Origin: Cryptosporangium phraense
GTDB taxonomy: Bacteria; Actinomycetota; Actinomycetes; Mycobacteriales; Cryptosporangiaceae
Direction of reading: 5' to 3'
DNA length: 64,000 bases
NCBI RefSeq assembly: GCF_006912135.1
Contig: NZ_VIRS01000001.1
Location: 248,001-312,000 of the forward strand
In this document: positions 41,206-49,815 of the stretch, in pieces
Layout: every line of letters begins with the position of its first letter
Numbering within the stretch: position 1 is the first letter of the stretch
The notes under the pieces: model-generated
The model's database searches: none
The model's input: the letters and a program-made list of their open reading frames with translations, nothing else
What the model was told of the DNA's origin: nothing
Translations under genes and position numbers: made by a program

Positions 41206-42861
41206 ATGACGACGACGCCGCTGCCGACGAGTACCCCGTCAGGGGCTCCGCCAACCGGGCGGCGTCTGCGCCGGACCGCAGCCGGTCTGGCCGTTGGAGG
41301 GATCGCGCTGGTGACCGCGCTCACCGGTTTCGGACCGATGACCGCGCAGGGCTCGAGCCACCGCGAAGCACCGTTGATCGCCGCCGACCCGGCCGTCGAC
41401 AACACCGACTTCTACGCGATGGCCAGCCCCGACACCCCCGGCTCGATCCTGCTGATCGCGAACTTCCAGCCGTTCGAGGAGCCCAACGGCGGCCCGAACT
41501 TCTACCCGTTCGCGACCGACGCCGCCTACAAGATCAACATCGACAACGACGGCGACGCCAAGCCCGACGTCGTCTTCCGGTGGACGTTCAAGAACCAGGA
41601 CAAGCGCGGGAACGACACGTTCCTCTACAACAACGGGCCGGTCACGTCGATCAACGACGAGAACCTGCTATTCAAGCAGACCTACACGCTCGACGTCTCG
41701 CAGGACGGCGGCCGCCGCTACAGCCAGACGATCGTCCGCAACGCGCCGGTCGCGCCGTCGTTCGTCGGCAAGGCGTCGATGCCCGACTACAAGAAGCTGC
41801 GCGACCAGGCGATCGTCAAGAAGGGCAAGGTCAAGGCGTTCGCCGGCCAGGCCGACGACCCGTTCTTCGCCGACCTGCGGGTCTTCGACCTGCTGTACGG
41901 CGGCGACCTCAGCGAGGTCGGCCAGGACACGCTGGGTGGCTACAACGTCAACTCGATCGCGCTGCAGGTGCCGGCCGAGGCCCTCGCGTTGCGCGGAAAC
42001 GTGAAGCGCAACCCGGCCGTCGGCCTGTGGTCGACCACCGAGCGCAACAAGGTCCGGATCTCGGGCAACACCAAGGCGTCGCTCGGCAACGACACGGTGC
42101 AGGTCTCCCGGCTGGGTAACCCGCTGGTCAACGAGGTCGTGCTGCCGGCCGGACTGAAGGACGCGTTCAACGCTCTCCGTCCGGATCAGGATGCGGACGT
42201 GAAGGAAGCGGTCGATCGGGTCACCGATCCGGAGCTGCCGAAGCTGATCGAGCAGATCTACAAGATCCCGGCGCCGGACGCTCCGCGCGACGACCTGGTG
42301 GAGATCTTCCTGACCGGGTTGGCGAAGAAGGCCGACGGCCCGATCGACGTGGACCTGAACTCGCAGCTGCTGAACAAGGACGTCAATGCCAAGAAGTTCC
42401 GGGCGTCGGAGATGCTGCGGCTCAACCTGACGAACAAGCACAACACCAAGCCGAACCGGCTGGGGCTGCTCGCCGGTGACACCGAGGGCTTCCCGAACGG
42501 CCGTCGCCTCGGCGACGACGTCGTCGACATCGCGATCCAGGCGATGGAGGGTGCGGCTCAGAACGGCAAGCTGGTGGACGCGCTGGCCGCGGGCGACAAG
42601 GTGAACGCGAACGATGCTCGGTTCGAGCGGCAGTTCCCGTTCGTCGCGCTGCCGAACGAGGACGGCGTGAACGTCGGTGCGGGTCACACGTCGACCGTGA
42701 ACCGGGCGGCCACTCAGTCGTTGGGTGCCACCGGGGTATCGGCGATCACCGCGGCGTCGACGACCGCGATCCTGTGTGCGGTGGCCGGGTTCGTCGCCTG
42801 GTTCCGTCGCCGCCCGACGACCGCGACGCTCCCGTCGCGGCGGGGTGGGCACCGCCGGTAG
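41206..42861 (+). CDS. Secreted, membrane-anchored DUF4331 protein
   Basis: 551 residues from ATG 41206. Signal peptide LRRTAAGLAVGGIALVTALT, then the family start GSSHREAPLIAADPAVDNTD and FYAMASPDTPGSILLIANFQ. Asp-rich loops such as NIDNDGDAKPDVVFRWTF may hold Ca2+. A single C-terminal hydrophobic segment (ITAASTTAILCAVAGFVAWF) plus RRRP is a stop-transfer anchor, so the protein faces outward. Function unknown; it is commonly found with a TPR protein and a nickel/cobalt-transporter-like protein, as here. Confidence 0.9.
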   Translation: MTTTPLPTSTPSGAPPTGRRLRRTAAGLAVGGIALVTALTGFGPMTAQGSSHREAPLIAADPAVDNTDFYAMASPDTPGSILLIANFQPFEEPNGGPNFYPFATDAAYKINIDNDGDAKPDVVFRWTFKNQDKRGNDTFLYNNGPVTSINDENLLFKQTYTLDVSQDGGRRYSQTIVRNAPVAPSFVGKASMPDYKKLRDQAIVKKGKVKAFAGQADDPFFADLRVFDLLYGGDLSEVGQDTLGGYNVNSIALQVPAEALALRGNVKRNPAVGLWSTTERNKVRISGNTKASLGNDTVQVSRLGNPLVNEVVLPAGLKDAFNALRPDQDADVKEAVDRVTDPELPKLIEQIYKIPAPDAPRDDLVEIFLTGLAKKADGPIDVDLNSQLLNKDVNAKKFRASEMLRLNLTNKHNTKPNRLGLLAGDTEGFPNGRRLGDDVVDIAIQAMEGAAQNGKLVDALAAGDKVNANDARFERQFPFVALPNEDGVNVGAGHTSTVNRAATQSLGATGVSAITAASTTAILCAVAGFVAWFRRRPTTATLPSRRGGHRR

Positions 42862-43017
42862 CTCGTCCGTAGCGCCCGCCGCCAGGCGGCCGGGTCCGCC
42901 TACTGGGATTCGGCCGCCGTCGGGCGGGTGGAATTGCCGCCGGGCGGGCACAATCGGCCGCCGCAAGGCGGGCTTGATCGGGCCGGTCGGGCCCCGGCAC
43001 GCTCGACCGGCTCTCTC

Positions 43018-43047
43018 GCCGCCCGCGCTCTACTGAGCGCGGGCGGC
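43018..43047 (+). terminator. Hairpin between DUF4331 and TPR genes
   Basis: GCCGCCCGCGCTC (43018-43030) and GAGCGCGGGCGGC (43035-43047) pair perfectly over 13 bases with loop TACT. It ends 24 bases before the TPR-gene ATG, in a 210-base gap that otherwise holds only GC-rich, non-coding-looking sequence. It may end the DUF4331 transcript or attenuate read-through. Confidence 0.65.
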
Positions 43048-43071
43048 ACACGCGCAAGTGAGGAGACCCCC

Positions 43072-45120
43072 ATGCCCCCCAAGGCCCCCGCCCCCTCGGT
43101 GCCCACCCCCGAGGCCCAAGCGGGCGCTCCGTCCCCGGCCGCGTCCCCGGCCGCTGTCCCCGTGCCTCGGCCCCCTGCCCCGAGAACCCCCGACCCAACG
43201 TCCTCAACCCCGAAGCCCGCCGAAGAGCCCGCCACCGCCACGCCCCGCAACGAGGCCATCCCTCCCACCGCTGATGCCACCGCACCGACCGACGAGGCAG
43301 CCGCACCGACCGTCGAAGCAGCCGCATCCACCGACGAGGCCAACGCACCGACTACTGAGGCGGCCGCCTCGGTAGTCGAAGCCGCCGCACCCGCGGCACC
43401 GCCACCGCTCACGCAGGCCATCGTCACCGCGCCCGCCGCGGAACCCGCCACCGCGCCCACGCCCGCCGCAGAACCCGCCACCGCGCCCGCGCAAGCTCCC
43501 GCCGCAGAACCCGCCACCGCGCCCGCGCAAGCTCCCGCCGCAGAACCCGCCACCGCGCCCGCGCACGCGCGCGCCGCAGAACCCGCCACCGCGCCCGCGC
43601 ACGCTCCCGTCGCGGAACCCGCCACCGCGCCCGCGCCCACGCCCGCCGGAGGGCTCGCCGCCGCGCCCGCGCAGGCTCCCGCTCCAGAAACAGCCGCCCG
43701 CCCGGCCACCCCGACCCACGCTCCCGGCCCGCACGCGGGCCCCGGCCCCGACCCGCACCCCGGCCCGGGCCCGGGCCCCAGCCCGCACCCCGGCCCCCAC
43801 GAGCAGCGATCATCCGTATGGCGGTGGCTGGTCGCCGGCGGGGTCGTCGTCGTGCTCGCCGCCGCCGTGCTCCTCATCGGCGGCGCCCTCGGCCCCCGGA
43901 AGACCTCCGAACCCGAACCGACCGCCGCCGCTTCCGGCCGCCGCCCCGACGCGGCCGCCGCCCTCGACGCCGCCATCGCCAAGGCCCAGGAGCGGCTCCG
44001 CCGGCTCCCCAAGGACTACGTCACCTGGGCCTCCCTCGGCGGCGCCTACGTCGAGAAAGCCCGCATCACCGCCGACCCCAGCTGGTACCCGAAAGCCGAG
44101 GGCGCCCTGAAGCAATCCCTCACGGTGCGCCCGACCCCGAACGCCGCCGCGCTCACCGGACTCGGCGCCCTCGCCAACGCCCGTCACGACTTCGCCACCG
44201 CGCGCGCCCGCGCCCGCGAGGCCCTCGCCCAGGACAGGTACTCCCCCGACGCCTACGGAGTCCTCGCCGACGCCGAGACGCAGCTCGGACACCCCACCGA
44301 AGCGACCGACGCGATCCAGCACATGCTCGATCTGCGCCCGGCCCTCGCCTCACTGACCCGCGCGTCCTACGACCTCGAGCAGCACGGCCTGGACCAGGAC
44401 GCCGAGAGGCTCATGCGCCGCGCCCTGATGAGCGCGATCGACCCCGCCGACCTGGCGTTCTGCCGCTACCAGCTCGGCGAGCTGGCCTGGAAGTACGGCA
44501 ACCTCGCCGCCGCGACCACCGAGTACCGGGCCGGCCTCGAGGCCGACCCCGACTACCTCCCGCTCCACCAGGGCAACGCCCAGCTCGCCGCGGCCCGCGG
44601 CGACCTCGACACCGCCCTGGCCGAGTACAAACTCCTCACCGAGCGCACCCCCACCCCGACCTACCTGATCGAGTACGCCGAGTACCTCACCGCGGCCGGG
44701 CGGACGGCCGAGGCCACCCAGCAGCTCGCGCTGGCCGAGGCGGCCGGTCAGCTCTTCGCCGCCAACGGCGGCTCCGACGACCTCGCCACTGTCCAGCTCG
44801 CCCTCGCCCGCAAGCAGCCCGCCGCGGCTCTCGCCGCCGCCCAGCGCGAGTGGAAACGTCGCCAGTTCTCGGACGTCGCCGACGCGATGGCTCAGGCCCT
44901 GCACGCGAACGGCCGCGACGCGGAGGCGCTCCGCTACGCCGAGCGCGCCGCCGCGCTCGGCGTCCACAGTGCGCGTTTCCTGTACCACCGGGGGGTCGTC
45001 GAGGCCGCGCTCGGCCGGCCGGCCGCGGCGAAGCGCGACCTGACGGCCGCGCTCGCGCTCAACCCGCACTTCTCACCGGTCGATGCGCCTGCGGCGCGCG
45101 CAGCCCTCGGAAGGCTCTGA
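43072..45120 (+). CDS. TPR protein with long Ala/Pro-rich N-terminus and one TM segment
   Basis: 682 residues from ATG 43072 (GAGGAGA upstream). The first 240 residues are Ala/Pro/Glu/Thr-rich, with six EPATAP units. One TM segment follows (VWRWLVAGGVVVVLAAAVLL, about 247-270), then TPRs (ALTGLGALANARHDFATARA, AYGVLADAETQLGHPTEATD, YQLGELAWKYGNLAAATTEY and others). No signal peptide precedes, so the Pro-rich part is inside and the TPRs outside. Its TGA overlaps the ATG of the transporter-like gene (TGATG). A scaffold for the DUF4331/transporter partners is plausible. Confidence 0.87.
   Translation: MPPKAPAPSVPTPEAQAGAPSPAASPAAVPVPRPPAPRTPDPTSSTPKPAEEPATATPRNEAIPPTADATAPTDEAAAPTVEAAASTDEANAPTTEAAASVVEAAAPAAPPPLTQAIVTAPAAEPATAPTPAAEPATAPAQAPAAEPATAPAQAPAAEPATAPAHARAAEPATAPAHAPVAEPATAPAPTPAGGLAAAPAQAPAPETAARPATPTHAPGPHAGPGPDPHPGPGPGPSPHPGPHEQRSSVWRWLVAGGVVVVLAAAVLLIGGALGPRKTSEPEPTAAASGRRPDAAAALDAAIAKAQERLRRLPKDYVTWASLGGAYVEKARITADPSWYPKAEGALKQSLTVRPTPNAAALTGLGALANARHDFATARARAREALAQDRYSPDAYGVLADAETQLGHPTEATDAIQHMLDLRPALASLTRASYDLEQHGLDQDAERLMRRALMSAIDPADLAFCRYQLGELAWKYGNLAAATTEYRAGLEADPDYLPLHQGNAQLAAARGDLDTALAEYKLLTERTPTPTYLIEYAEYLTAAGRTAEATQQLALAEAAGQLFAANGGSDDLATVQLALARKQPAAALAAAQREWKRRQFSDVADAMAQALHANGRDAEALRYAERAAALGVHSARFLYHRGVVEAALGRPAAAKRDLTAALALNPHFSPVDAPAARAALGRL
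43441..43690 (+). repeat. Tandem in-frame repeats in the TPR gene
   Basis: GAACCCGCCACCGCGCCC begins at 43441, 43471, 43507, 43543, 43579 and 43615, so units are 30 then 36 bases (12 residues, EPATAP-AQAPAA type). A degenerate seventh unit follows. Because the units stay in frame, length can change by slippage without breaking the gene. Confidence 0.8.
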
Positions 45121-46739
45121 TGCGGACGCTGATCAGCAGGCTGTCGATCGTCGTTCTGGCCCTCGGCCTGATCGTCCTGTGGTCGGCCGACCCGGCGGAC
45201 GCCCATCCGCTCGGGAACTTCTCGGTGAACCAGCTGGAGAAGATCGCGCTCTACCGGGACCGGGTCGACGTCGCGGCGACCGTCGACGCGGCCGAGCTGC
45301 CCACGCTGCAGGACAAGTCCGCGGTGGACGCCGATCACGACGGCACGCCGTCGCCGGCCGAGCGGGCGTCGTACGCGAAGGGGGCGTGTGACGCGCTGTC
45401 CGGGGCGTTCGCGGTGACGGTCGACTCGTCGCGGGTGCGCTGGACGGTCTCGTCGGCGGCCTACGAGTACGTGGCCGGGTCGGCCGGGCTCCGGACCAGC
45501 CGGTTGACCTGTGCGTTGACCGGTCCGGCGGCGCTCGGGTCGTCGGCCGCGGTGCGGGTGTCGAACGCGTACCGGACCGACCGGGTGGGCTGGCGGGAGC
45601 TCACCGCGGTGGGGCACGGGGTCGGGCTGAGCGGGTCGCCGCTGCCGGCCGACGACGTCAGCGACGGGCTGCGCAACTACCCGAAGGACCTGCTGAGCTC
45701 GCCGCTCGACGTGCGGTCGGCGTCGTTCCGGGTGCACCCGGGGGCGTCGGACGCGTCGGCGGTGGCCGCGCCGACCGTCTCGGACGGGTCGGTGTTCGCG
45801 CGCTGGACCGCGGCCGCCGACGCGAAGCTGCGGGCGCTGGCCGGGCGGCACGAGCTGACTCCGGCGGTCGGGGCACTGGCCGTGCTGCTGGCGCTGGCGC
45901 TCGGCGCCGGGCACGCGGCGCTGCCCGGTCACGGAAAGACCGTGATGGCCGCGTACCTGGCCGGGCGGCGCGGCCGTCGGCGCGACGCACTGGTCGTGGG
46001 GGGCACCGTGACGCTGACGCACACCGGCGGTGTGCTGGTGCTCGGTCTGTTGCTGACGACGGTCGCGGGGCTGGTCGGCGAGACGGTGCTCGGGTATCTC
46101 GGAGTCGTGAGTGGACTGCTGGTCGCCGGGGTCGGCGTGATGATGCTGCTGGAGGCCCGGAGCCGCCGAGCCGGCCACACGCACACCCACGACGACCGCT
46201 CGGACGGGCACGGTCACGCGGCGGAGCCGGCCCGGGAGCTGGTTCACGCCGGTGTGGGCTCGGCCGCCGCCGGCCACGACCACGCGCACGAACACAGCGC
46301 CGAGCACGAGCATGGTCACGAGCACGCGCATGGCCACGAGCACGGGCACGGGCACACTCACTCGCACGGCCTGTTCGGGCACACGCACTCGCACGGGCCG
46401 GAGCGGCCCAGCCGCCTGGGCCTCATCGGCGTCGGCATCGCCGGTGGCCTGGTCCCGAGCCCGTCCGCGCTGGTCATCCTGCTCGGCGCGATCGGCCTCG
46501 GCCGCACCGCGTTCGGCATCCTCCTCGTCCTCGGCTACGGCCTCGGCATGGCCGGCGCGCTCACCGCGGCCGGCCTCGCGCTGATCGTCATCCAGGACCG
46601 CTGGACCACCTGGCGCCTCACCCCGAAGTTCCTCCCGGCCGCCGCCGCCCGCTGGTCGAAGGCCGCACCCCTGGCCACCGCCGGACTGGTCCTCCTCGTC
46701 GGCCTCGGGCTCGCCGTTCGAGCACTGATCGCCGTCTGA
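45120..46739 (+). CDS. Nickel/cobalt-transporter-like membrane protein with His-rich loop
   Basis: 539 residues from ATG 45120. Signal-like start (LSIVVLALGLIVLWSADPAD, ending AHPLGNFSVNQLEKIALY), about 200 extracytoplasmic residues, then about six TM segments. The NiCoT/RcnA motif is LALGAGHAALPGHGKTVMAA, and the first TM block has a following HTGGVLVLGLLL. A long loop (about 46175-46400) has some 30 His (HTHTHDDRSDGHGH, HEHGHEHAHGHEHGHGHTHS). Moves or buffers Ni2+/Co2+, or other metals. Coupled to the TPR gene. Confidence 0.88.
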   Translation: MRTLISRLSIVVLALGLIVLWSADPADAHPLGNFSVNQLEKIALYRDRVDVAATVDAAELPTLQDKSAVDADHDGTPSPAERASYAKGACDALSGAFAVTVDSSRVRWTVSSAAYEYVAGSAGLRTSRLTCALTGPAALGSSAAVRVSNAYRTDRVGWRELTAVGHGVGLSGSPLPADDVSDGLRNYPKDLLSSPLDVRSASFRVHPGASDASAVAAPTVSDGSVFARWTAAADAKLRALAGRHELTPAVGALAVLLALALGAGHAALPGHGKTVMAAYLAGRRGRRRDALVVGGTVTLTHTGGVLVLGLLLTTVAGLVGETVLGYLGVVSGLLVAGVGVMMLLEARSRRAGHTHTHDDRSDGHGHAAEPARELVHAGVGSAAAGHDHAHEHSAEHEHGHEHAHGHEHGHGHTHSHGLFGHTHSHGPERPSRLGLIGVGIAGGLVPSPSALVILLGAIGLGRTAFGILLVLGYGLGMAGALTAAGLALIVIQDRWTTWRLTPKFLPAAAARWSKAAPLATAGLVLLVGLGLAVRALIAV

Positions 46740-46753
46740 CGCTACCGTTCGGT

Positions 46754-47833
46754 GTGGCGCGAGCTGAGGTGACGGATTTCGACGTCGCGGTCGTCGGCGG
46801 CGGCCCGGCCGGGTCGGCGACCGCGCGGCGCCTCGCGCTCGACGGGTACCGGGTGGTCGTGCTCGAAAGGTCGCGGTTCTCCACGCCCCGGGTCGGGGAG
46901 TCGCTGTCGCCCGCGGTGACCCCGTCGCTCCGGGCGCTGGGGGTACGGGAACCGTTCGACGCGCTCGGCCCCCGGCCGTCGTACGGGGTGCGCAGTTCGT
47001 GGGGCACGGACTCGTCCAGTTCGACGCTGTCCGACCCGCACGGGCCGGGCTGGTACGTCGACCGGGCCGCGTTCGACCGGATGCTGGCCTCGGCCGCGGA
47101 GGCGGCCGGCGCGTCGGTGCGCCTCGGCGTCGTCTGCCGCGAGGTGCGTCCCGGCGGAGCCGGCTGGACGCTGCGGCTGTCGACCGGCGGGGAGGTGTCC
47201 GCGCGGGTCGTGGTCGACGCGACCGGCCGGGCCGCCCGGCTCGGGCGCCGCCGGGACGCCGAGCGGATCGCGTTCGACCGGCTGGTGGCGGTGACCGGCT
47301 TCGCGCCGGACCCCGACCCGGGCGGGTTCGGGCTGGTCGAGACCGTGCCCGAGGGATGGTGGTACTGCGCGCCGGCCGGCGCCGGACGTCTGGTCGCGAT
47401 GCTGCTCACCGACGCCGACCTGGCCCGCTCCGGGCGGTTGACGACGTCGAGCGAGTGGGCTGCGCGTCTCGGACCCCGCACGGCCGAGCGGGTCGGCCCG
47501 GCGGGAACGCTGCGGGTGGTGCCGGCCCGCAGCCACCGACTGCACCGGCGGGAGTTCACGGAGCCGTGGGTGGCCGTCGGCGACGCGGCGTTCGCGGTCG
47601 ATCCGATCACCGGCGACGGCGTCGCCAAGGCCCTGCGCGGTGCGGCCGACGCGGCCGGCGCCGTCGTCGCCCTGCTCGGCGGTGACACCGGGCCGCTCCG
47701 CGCCTACGAGGACGCCCTCGACCGGGAGACCACCGCCTACCTCCACCGGCGGGCCGACTTCTACGCGGCCGAGGACCGCTGGCCCGACGCGGAGTTCTGG
47801 CGTCGCCGCCACGCGGTCGCGGCCCGACGCTGA
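46754..47833 (+). CDS. NAD(P)/FAD-dependent oxidoreductase (halogenase/LodB/GGR-like)
   Basis: 359 residues from GTG 46754. FAD motif VAVVGGGPAGSATARRLALD; then RVGESLSPAVTPSLRALGV, and WYVDRAAFDRMLASAAEAAG, ATGRAA, and the C-terminal WVAVGDAAFAVDPITGDGVA. The GGGPAGS..R..RVGESL layout with VPEGWWYCAPAG is shared by tryptophan-halogenase-like, geranylgeranyl-reductase and LodB-like flavoproteins; the halogenase WxWxIP motif is not seen. Substrate unknown. Its 3' end overlaps the MBL gene by 73 bases, tail to tail. Confidence 0.85.
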   Translation: MARAEVTDFDVAVVGGGPAGSATARRLALDGYRVVVLERSRFSTPRVGESLSPAVTPSLRALGVREPFDALGPRPSYGVRSSWGTDSSSSTLSDPHGPGWYVDRAAFDRMLASAAEAAGASVRLGVVCREVRPGGAGWTLRLSTGGEVSARVVVDATGRAARLGRRRDAERIAFDRLVAVTGFAPDPDPGGFGLVETVPEGWWYCAPAGAGRLVAMLLTDADLARSGRLTTSSEWAARLGPRTAERVGPAGTLRVVPARSHRLHRREFTEPWVAVGDAAFAVDPITGDGVAKALRGAADAAGAVVALLGGDTGPLRAYEDALDRETTAYLHRRADFYAAEDRWPDAEFWRRRHAVAARR

Positions 47834-48717
47834 CCGAGGTGGAACGTCTTGCGGACGAGTCCCCGGGCCACCAGGGCCAGCATCCGGGGCACGGGCGGGC
47901 GGTTGTAGACGATGAAGTCGGGATAGCGGTACACGCCCCGGCGGGTGGCGTGGGCCTCCACGGCGTCGCGGATCGCCCGCAGGTCGGCGGGCGTCATCGC
48001 CAGCGCGTGCTCGTCGGGCTGGTGGGTCGCGCCGAGCGGGTAGTCGCGGCCGGGGCGGCTCGTCATCTCGATGTGGCAGCCGACGACGTGCGTGACTCGC
48101 GTAGCGTCCGCAAGAGCCACGAGCCGGCGGATCGACGCCAGGTAGGCGTCCGTGTCCTCGATGTAGAGGCGGCCCGGCAGCACGGTGTCACCGGTGAACA
48201 GGATGCCGGTCCACGGGTCGTGGACCGTGACCGACGCCCGGTGATGACCGGGCGAGGCGAGCAGCGTGAGGACGCGACCGCCGAGGTCGAAGGGGACCTC
48301 GGCCCCGGGCTCCTCGGGCAGGCCGAAGTAGGCCCGGACCTCGGCGAGGTCGGCGGAGACGACCGTCGTGTCCGGGCGGTCGCGGAACTGGTCGTCGCCG
48401 GCGACGTGGTCGCCGTGACCGTGGGTGTGGGCGACGACGAGACCGTAGGTCTCGCGCGGGTGGGCCTGCCGCCAGGTCTCGATCAGCCGGTCGACCGTGG
48501 CGCGTAACGGGGAGTCGGCGGTCGCTCCGGTGTCGAGCAGCAGCGCGCGCTCGTTGCCGAACAGCAGGAACATGAACGGCGCCTCGTAGTGCACCTTCTT
48601 GCTCTGGCGCAGCACGACCGTGTGCTCGTCGTAGGCGTGGACCTGGATCGGGTCGTCGTGGTTCCAGTCGATGTCGAGCAGGCCGGTCGCCGGGGCGCTG
48701 GTCTCAAAGTCGATCAT
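47761..48717 (-). CDS. MBL-fold metallo-hydrolase
   Basis: 318 residues from ATG 48717. The metal site is VVAHTHGHGDHVAGDDQF (HxHxDH), with the later ligands in LLASPGHHRASVTVHDPW and LFTGDTVLPGRLYIE, and the last His in THVVGCHIEMT. A cytoplasmic glyoxalase-II-type hydrolase, substrate unknown. The start overlaps the end of the ArsR gene by 14 bases, so the two are transcribed together. The last 20 residues (AATAWRRRQNSASGQRSSAA) are encoded opposite the FAD gene. Confidence 0.9.
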   Translation of the reverse strand: MIDFETSAPATGLLDIDWNHDDPIQVHAYDEHTVVLRQSKKVHYEAPFMFLLFGNERALLLDTGATADSPLRATVDRLIETWRQAHPRETYGLVVAHTHGHGDHVAGDDQFRDRPDTTVVSADLAEVRAYFGLPEEPGAEVPFDLGGRVLTLLASPGHHRASVTVHDPWTGILFTGDTVLPGRLYIEDTDAYLASIRRLVALADATRVTHVVGCHIEMTSRPGRDYPLGATHQPDEHALAMTPADLRAIRDAVEAHATRRGVYRYPDFIVYNRPPVPRMLALVARGLVRKTFHLGQRRAATAWRRRQNSASGQRSSAA

Positions 48718-49243
48718 CGTCGTCGCCTTTCATGGGGGTGGCGGAGAGGAAGAAGCGGGTGGGACGGCCGGGGGCGCGCCGGTTGAGGTAGGGCTCGAGC
48801 AGCTCCAGCCACTGGCGGCGCAGTTCCGCCGCCTCCTCCGGGGTGACGACGGCGATCGCGCTGACCGGGCCGGCGTGGCGGCGCCAGTCGACGGCCTCCG
48901 GGTCGGTGCGCCGGGCGTAGTCGAGCGCCGCGTTGGCCTCCCGCTCGATCACGAGCGTCTCGAGTTCCTGCTGGACCGCCGGGTTCGACTCGACGCGGAT
49001 CGTCGGCCTCGGGTCGGGCAGCCGCCACTGGCGGGCCCGCTTGTCGTCGCCGGGCCCGGCGTCCTCGACGAAGCCGTACTTGGCCAGCTGTCGCAAGTGG
49101 AATGAGCAGTTCGCCTGGGGGACGCCGAGGATCCGGCCGGCCGTGGCCGCGGTCATCGAGCCGCGGGTGGCCAGCAGGTCGAGCAGGTCGAGGCGGAGCG
49201 GGTGCGAGAGCGCGCGGATCGCGGTCGGGTCGGTGAGCTCCAT
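48704..49243 (-). CDS. ArsR-like winged-helix regulator
   Basis: 179 residues from ATG 49243. LTDPTAIRALSHPLRLDLLD and MTAATAGRILGVPQANCSFH with LRQLAKYGFVED form the winged helix. The C-terminal half is helical with an acidic tail (KGDDDDRL). First gene of a two-gene minus-strand operon with the MBL hydrolase, and divergent from the SWIM/VWA/MoxR cluster. Two matching palindromes (49247-49292) lie in the gap, so autoregulation and control of the neighbouring cluster are probable (inference). Confidence 0.88.
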   Translation of the reverse strand: MELTDPTAIRALSHPLRLDLLDLLATRGSMTAATAGRILGVPQANCSFHLRQLAKYGFVEDAGPGDDKRARQWRLPDPRPTIRVESNPAVQQELETLVIEREANAALDYARRTDPEAVDWRRHAGPVSAIAVVTPEEAAELRRQWLELLEPYLNRRAPGRPTRFFLSATPMKGDDDDRL

Positions 49244-49246
49244 GAG

Positions 49247-49292
49247 CCAAAGATTACTTTGGGGTCTTGGATTTTGTCAAAGACTTCTTTGG
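49247..49292. promoter_or_regulatory. Two tandem CAAAG-N4-CTTTG operators
   Basis: CCAAAG-ATTA-CTTTGG (49247-49262) and TCAAAG-ACTT-CTTTGG (49277-49292) are near-identical dyads with a 30-base spacing, about three helical turns. They stand between the ArsR ATG (49243) and the SWIM gene ATG (49333), in an unusually AT-rich strip. The first dyad nearly touches the ArsR start codon, so a bound repressor could block both promoters. Confidence 0.68.
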
Positions 49293-49332
49293 GATTTCCG
49301 GAATTGTCGCCCCCGTGCGATAGGAACTGGGC

Positions 49333-49815
49333 ATGAACCAACCCCCTCGCGCGGGCCGGAGCACGGTGCCGGTCGTACCGCCGGTCCAGGCCCGGAAGCT
49401 GGCCAAGGTCCCGTTCGTCGAGCCGGCCGACGGGCGCCTCCAGGGCGTCGTCTCCAGCGGCTCGGACGTCGAGCGGGTGTACGTGTCGTCGATCGTCGCG
49501 GGCACGCTGACCTATCACTGCAGCACGAACAACAACCGGCCGTGCGGTGGGCTCCGCGGGTCACCCTGCAATCACCTGCGGCTGCTCATCGACGAGGCCG
49601 CGCTCCAGTACGGGTACGAGCGGGTCGCGCGCTACCTGGGCGTCGACCCGGTCGAGGTGCCCGGCCCGCTGGAGCTCGGGCGGTCGCTGAGCCACCACGA
49701 GCCGTCGGCCGGCGCCGGGGTGTTCAGCCGGTTCCTGCGTCACCTCGCCTACCTCGAGCTGCCGGGCTCGGTCGAGCCGCTGCCCGAGCTGGCGTGGTTC
49801 CCGGCGGTGCGCTGA
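49333..49815 (+). CDS. SWIM-like zinc-finger protein (YehQ N-terminal part?)
   Basis: 160 residues from ATG 49333. A Cys/His cluster, YHCSTNNNRPCGGLRG and SPCNHLRLL (C63, C71, C79, H81), after a beta-rich segment (RVYVSSIVAGTLTYHC), resembles a SWIM finger, though the first CxC is stretched to Cx7C. SWIM fingers bind DNA or proteins. It overlaps the next gene (TGATG) and opens a five-gene operon like E. coli yehLMPQ. The E. coli YehQ is about 640 residues; this protein plus the following one is about the same size. Confidence 0.7.
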   Translation: MNQPPRAGRSTVPVVPPVQARKLAKVPFVEPADGRLQGVVSSGSDVERVYVSSIVAGTLTYHCSTNNNRPCGGLRGSPCNHLRLLIDEAALQYGYERVARYLGVDPVEVPGPLELGRSLSHHEPSAGAGVFSRFLRHLAYLELPGSVEPLPELAWFPAVR

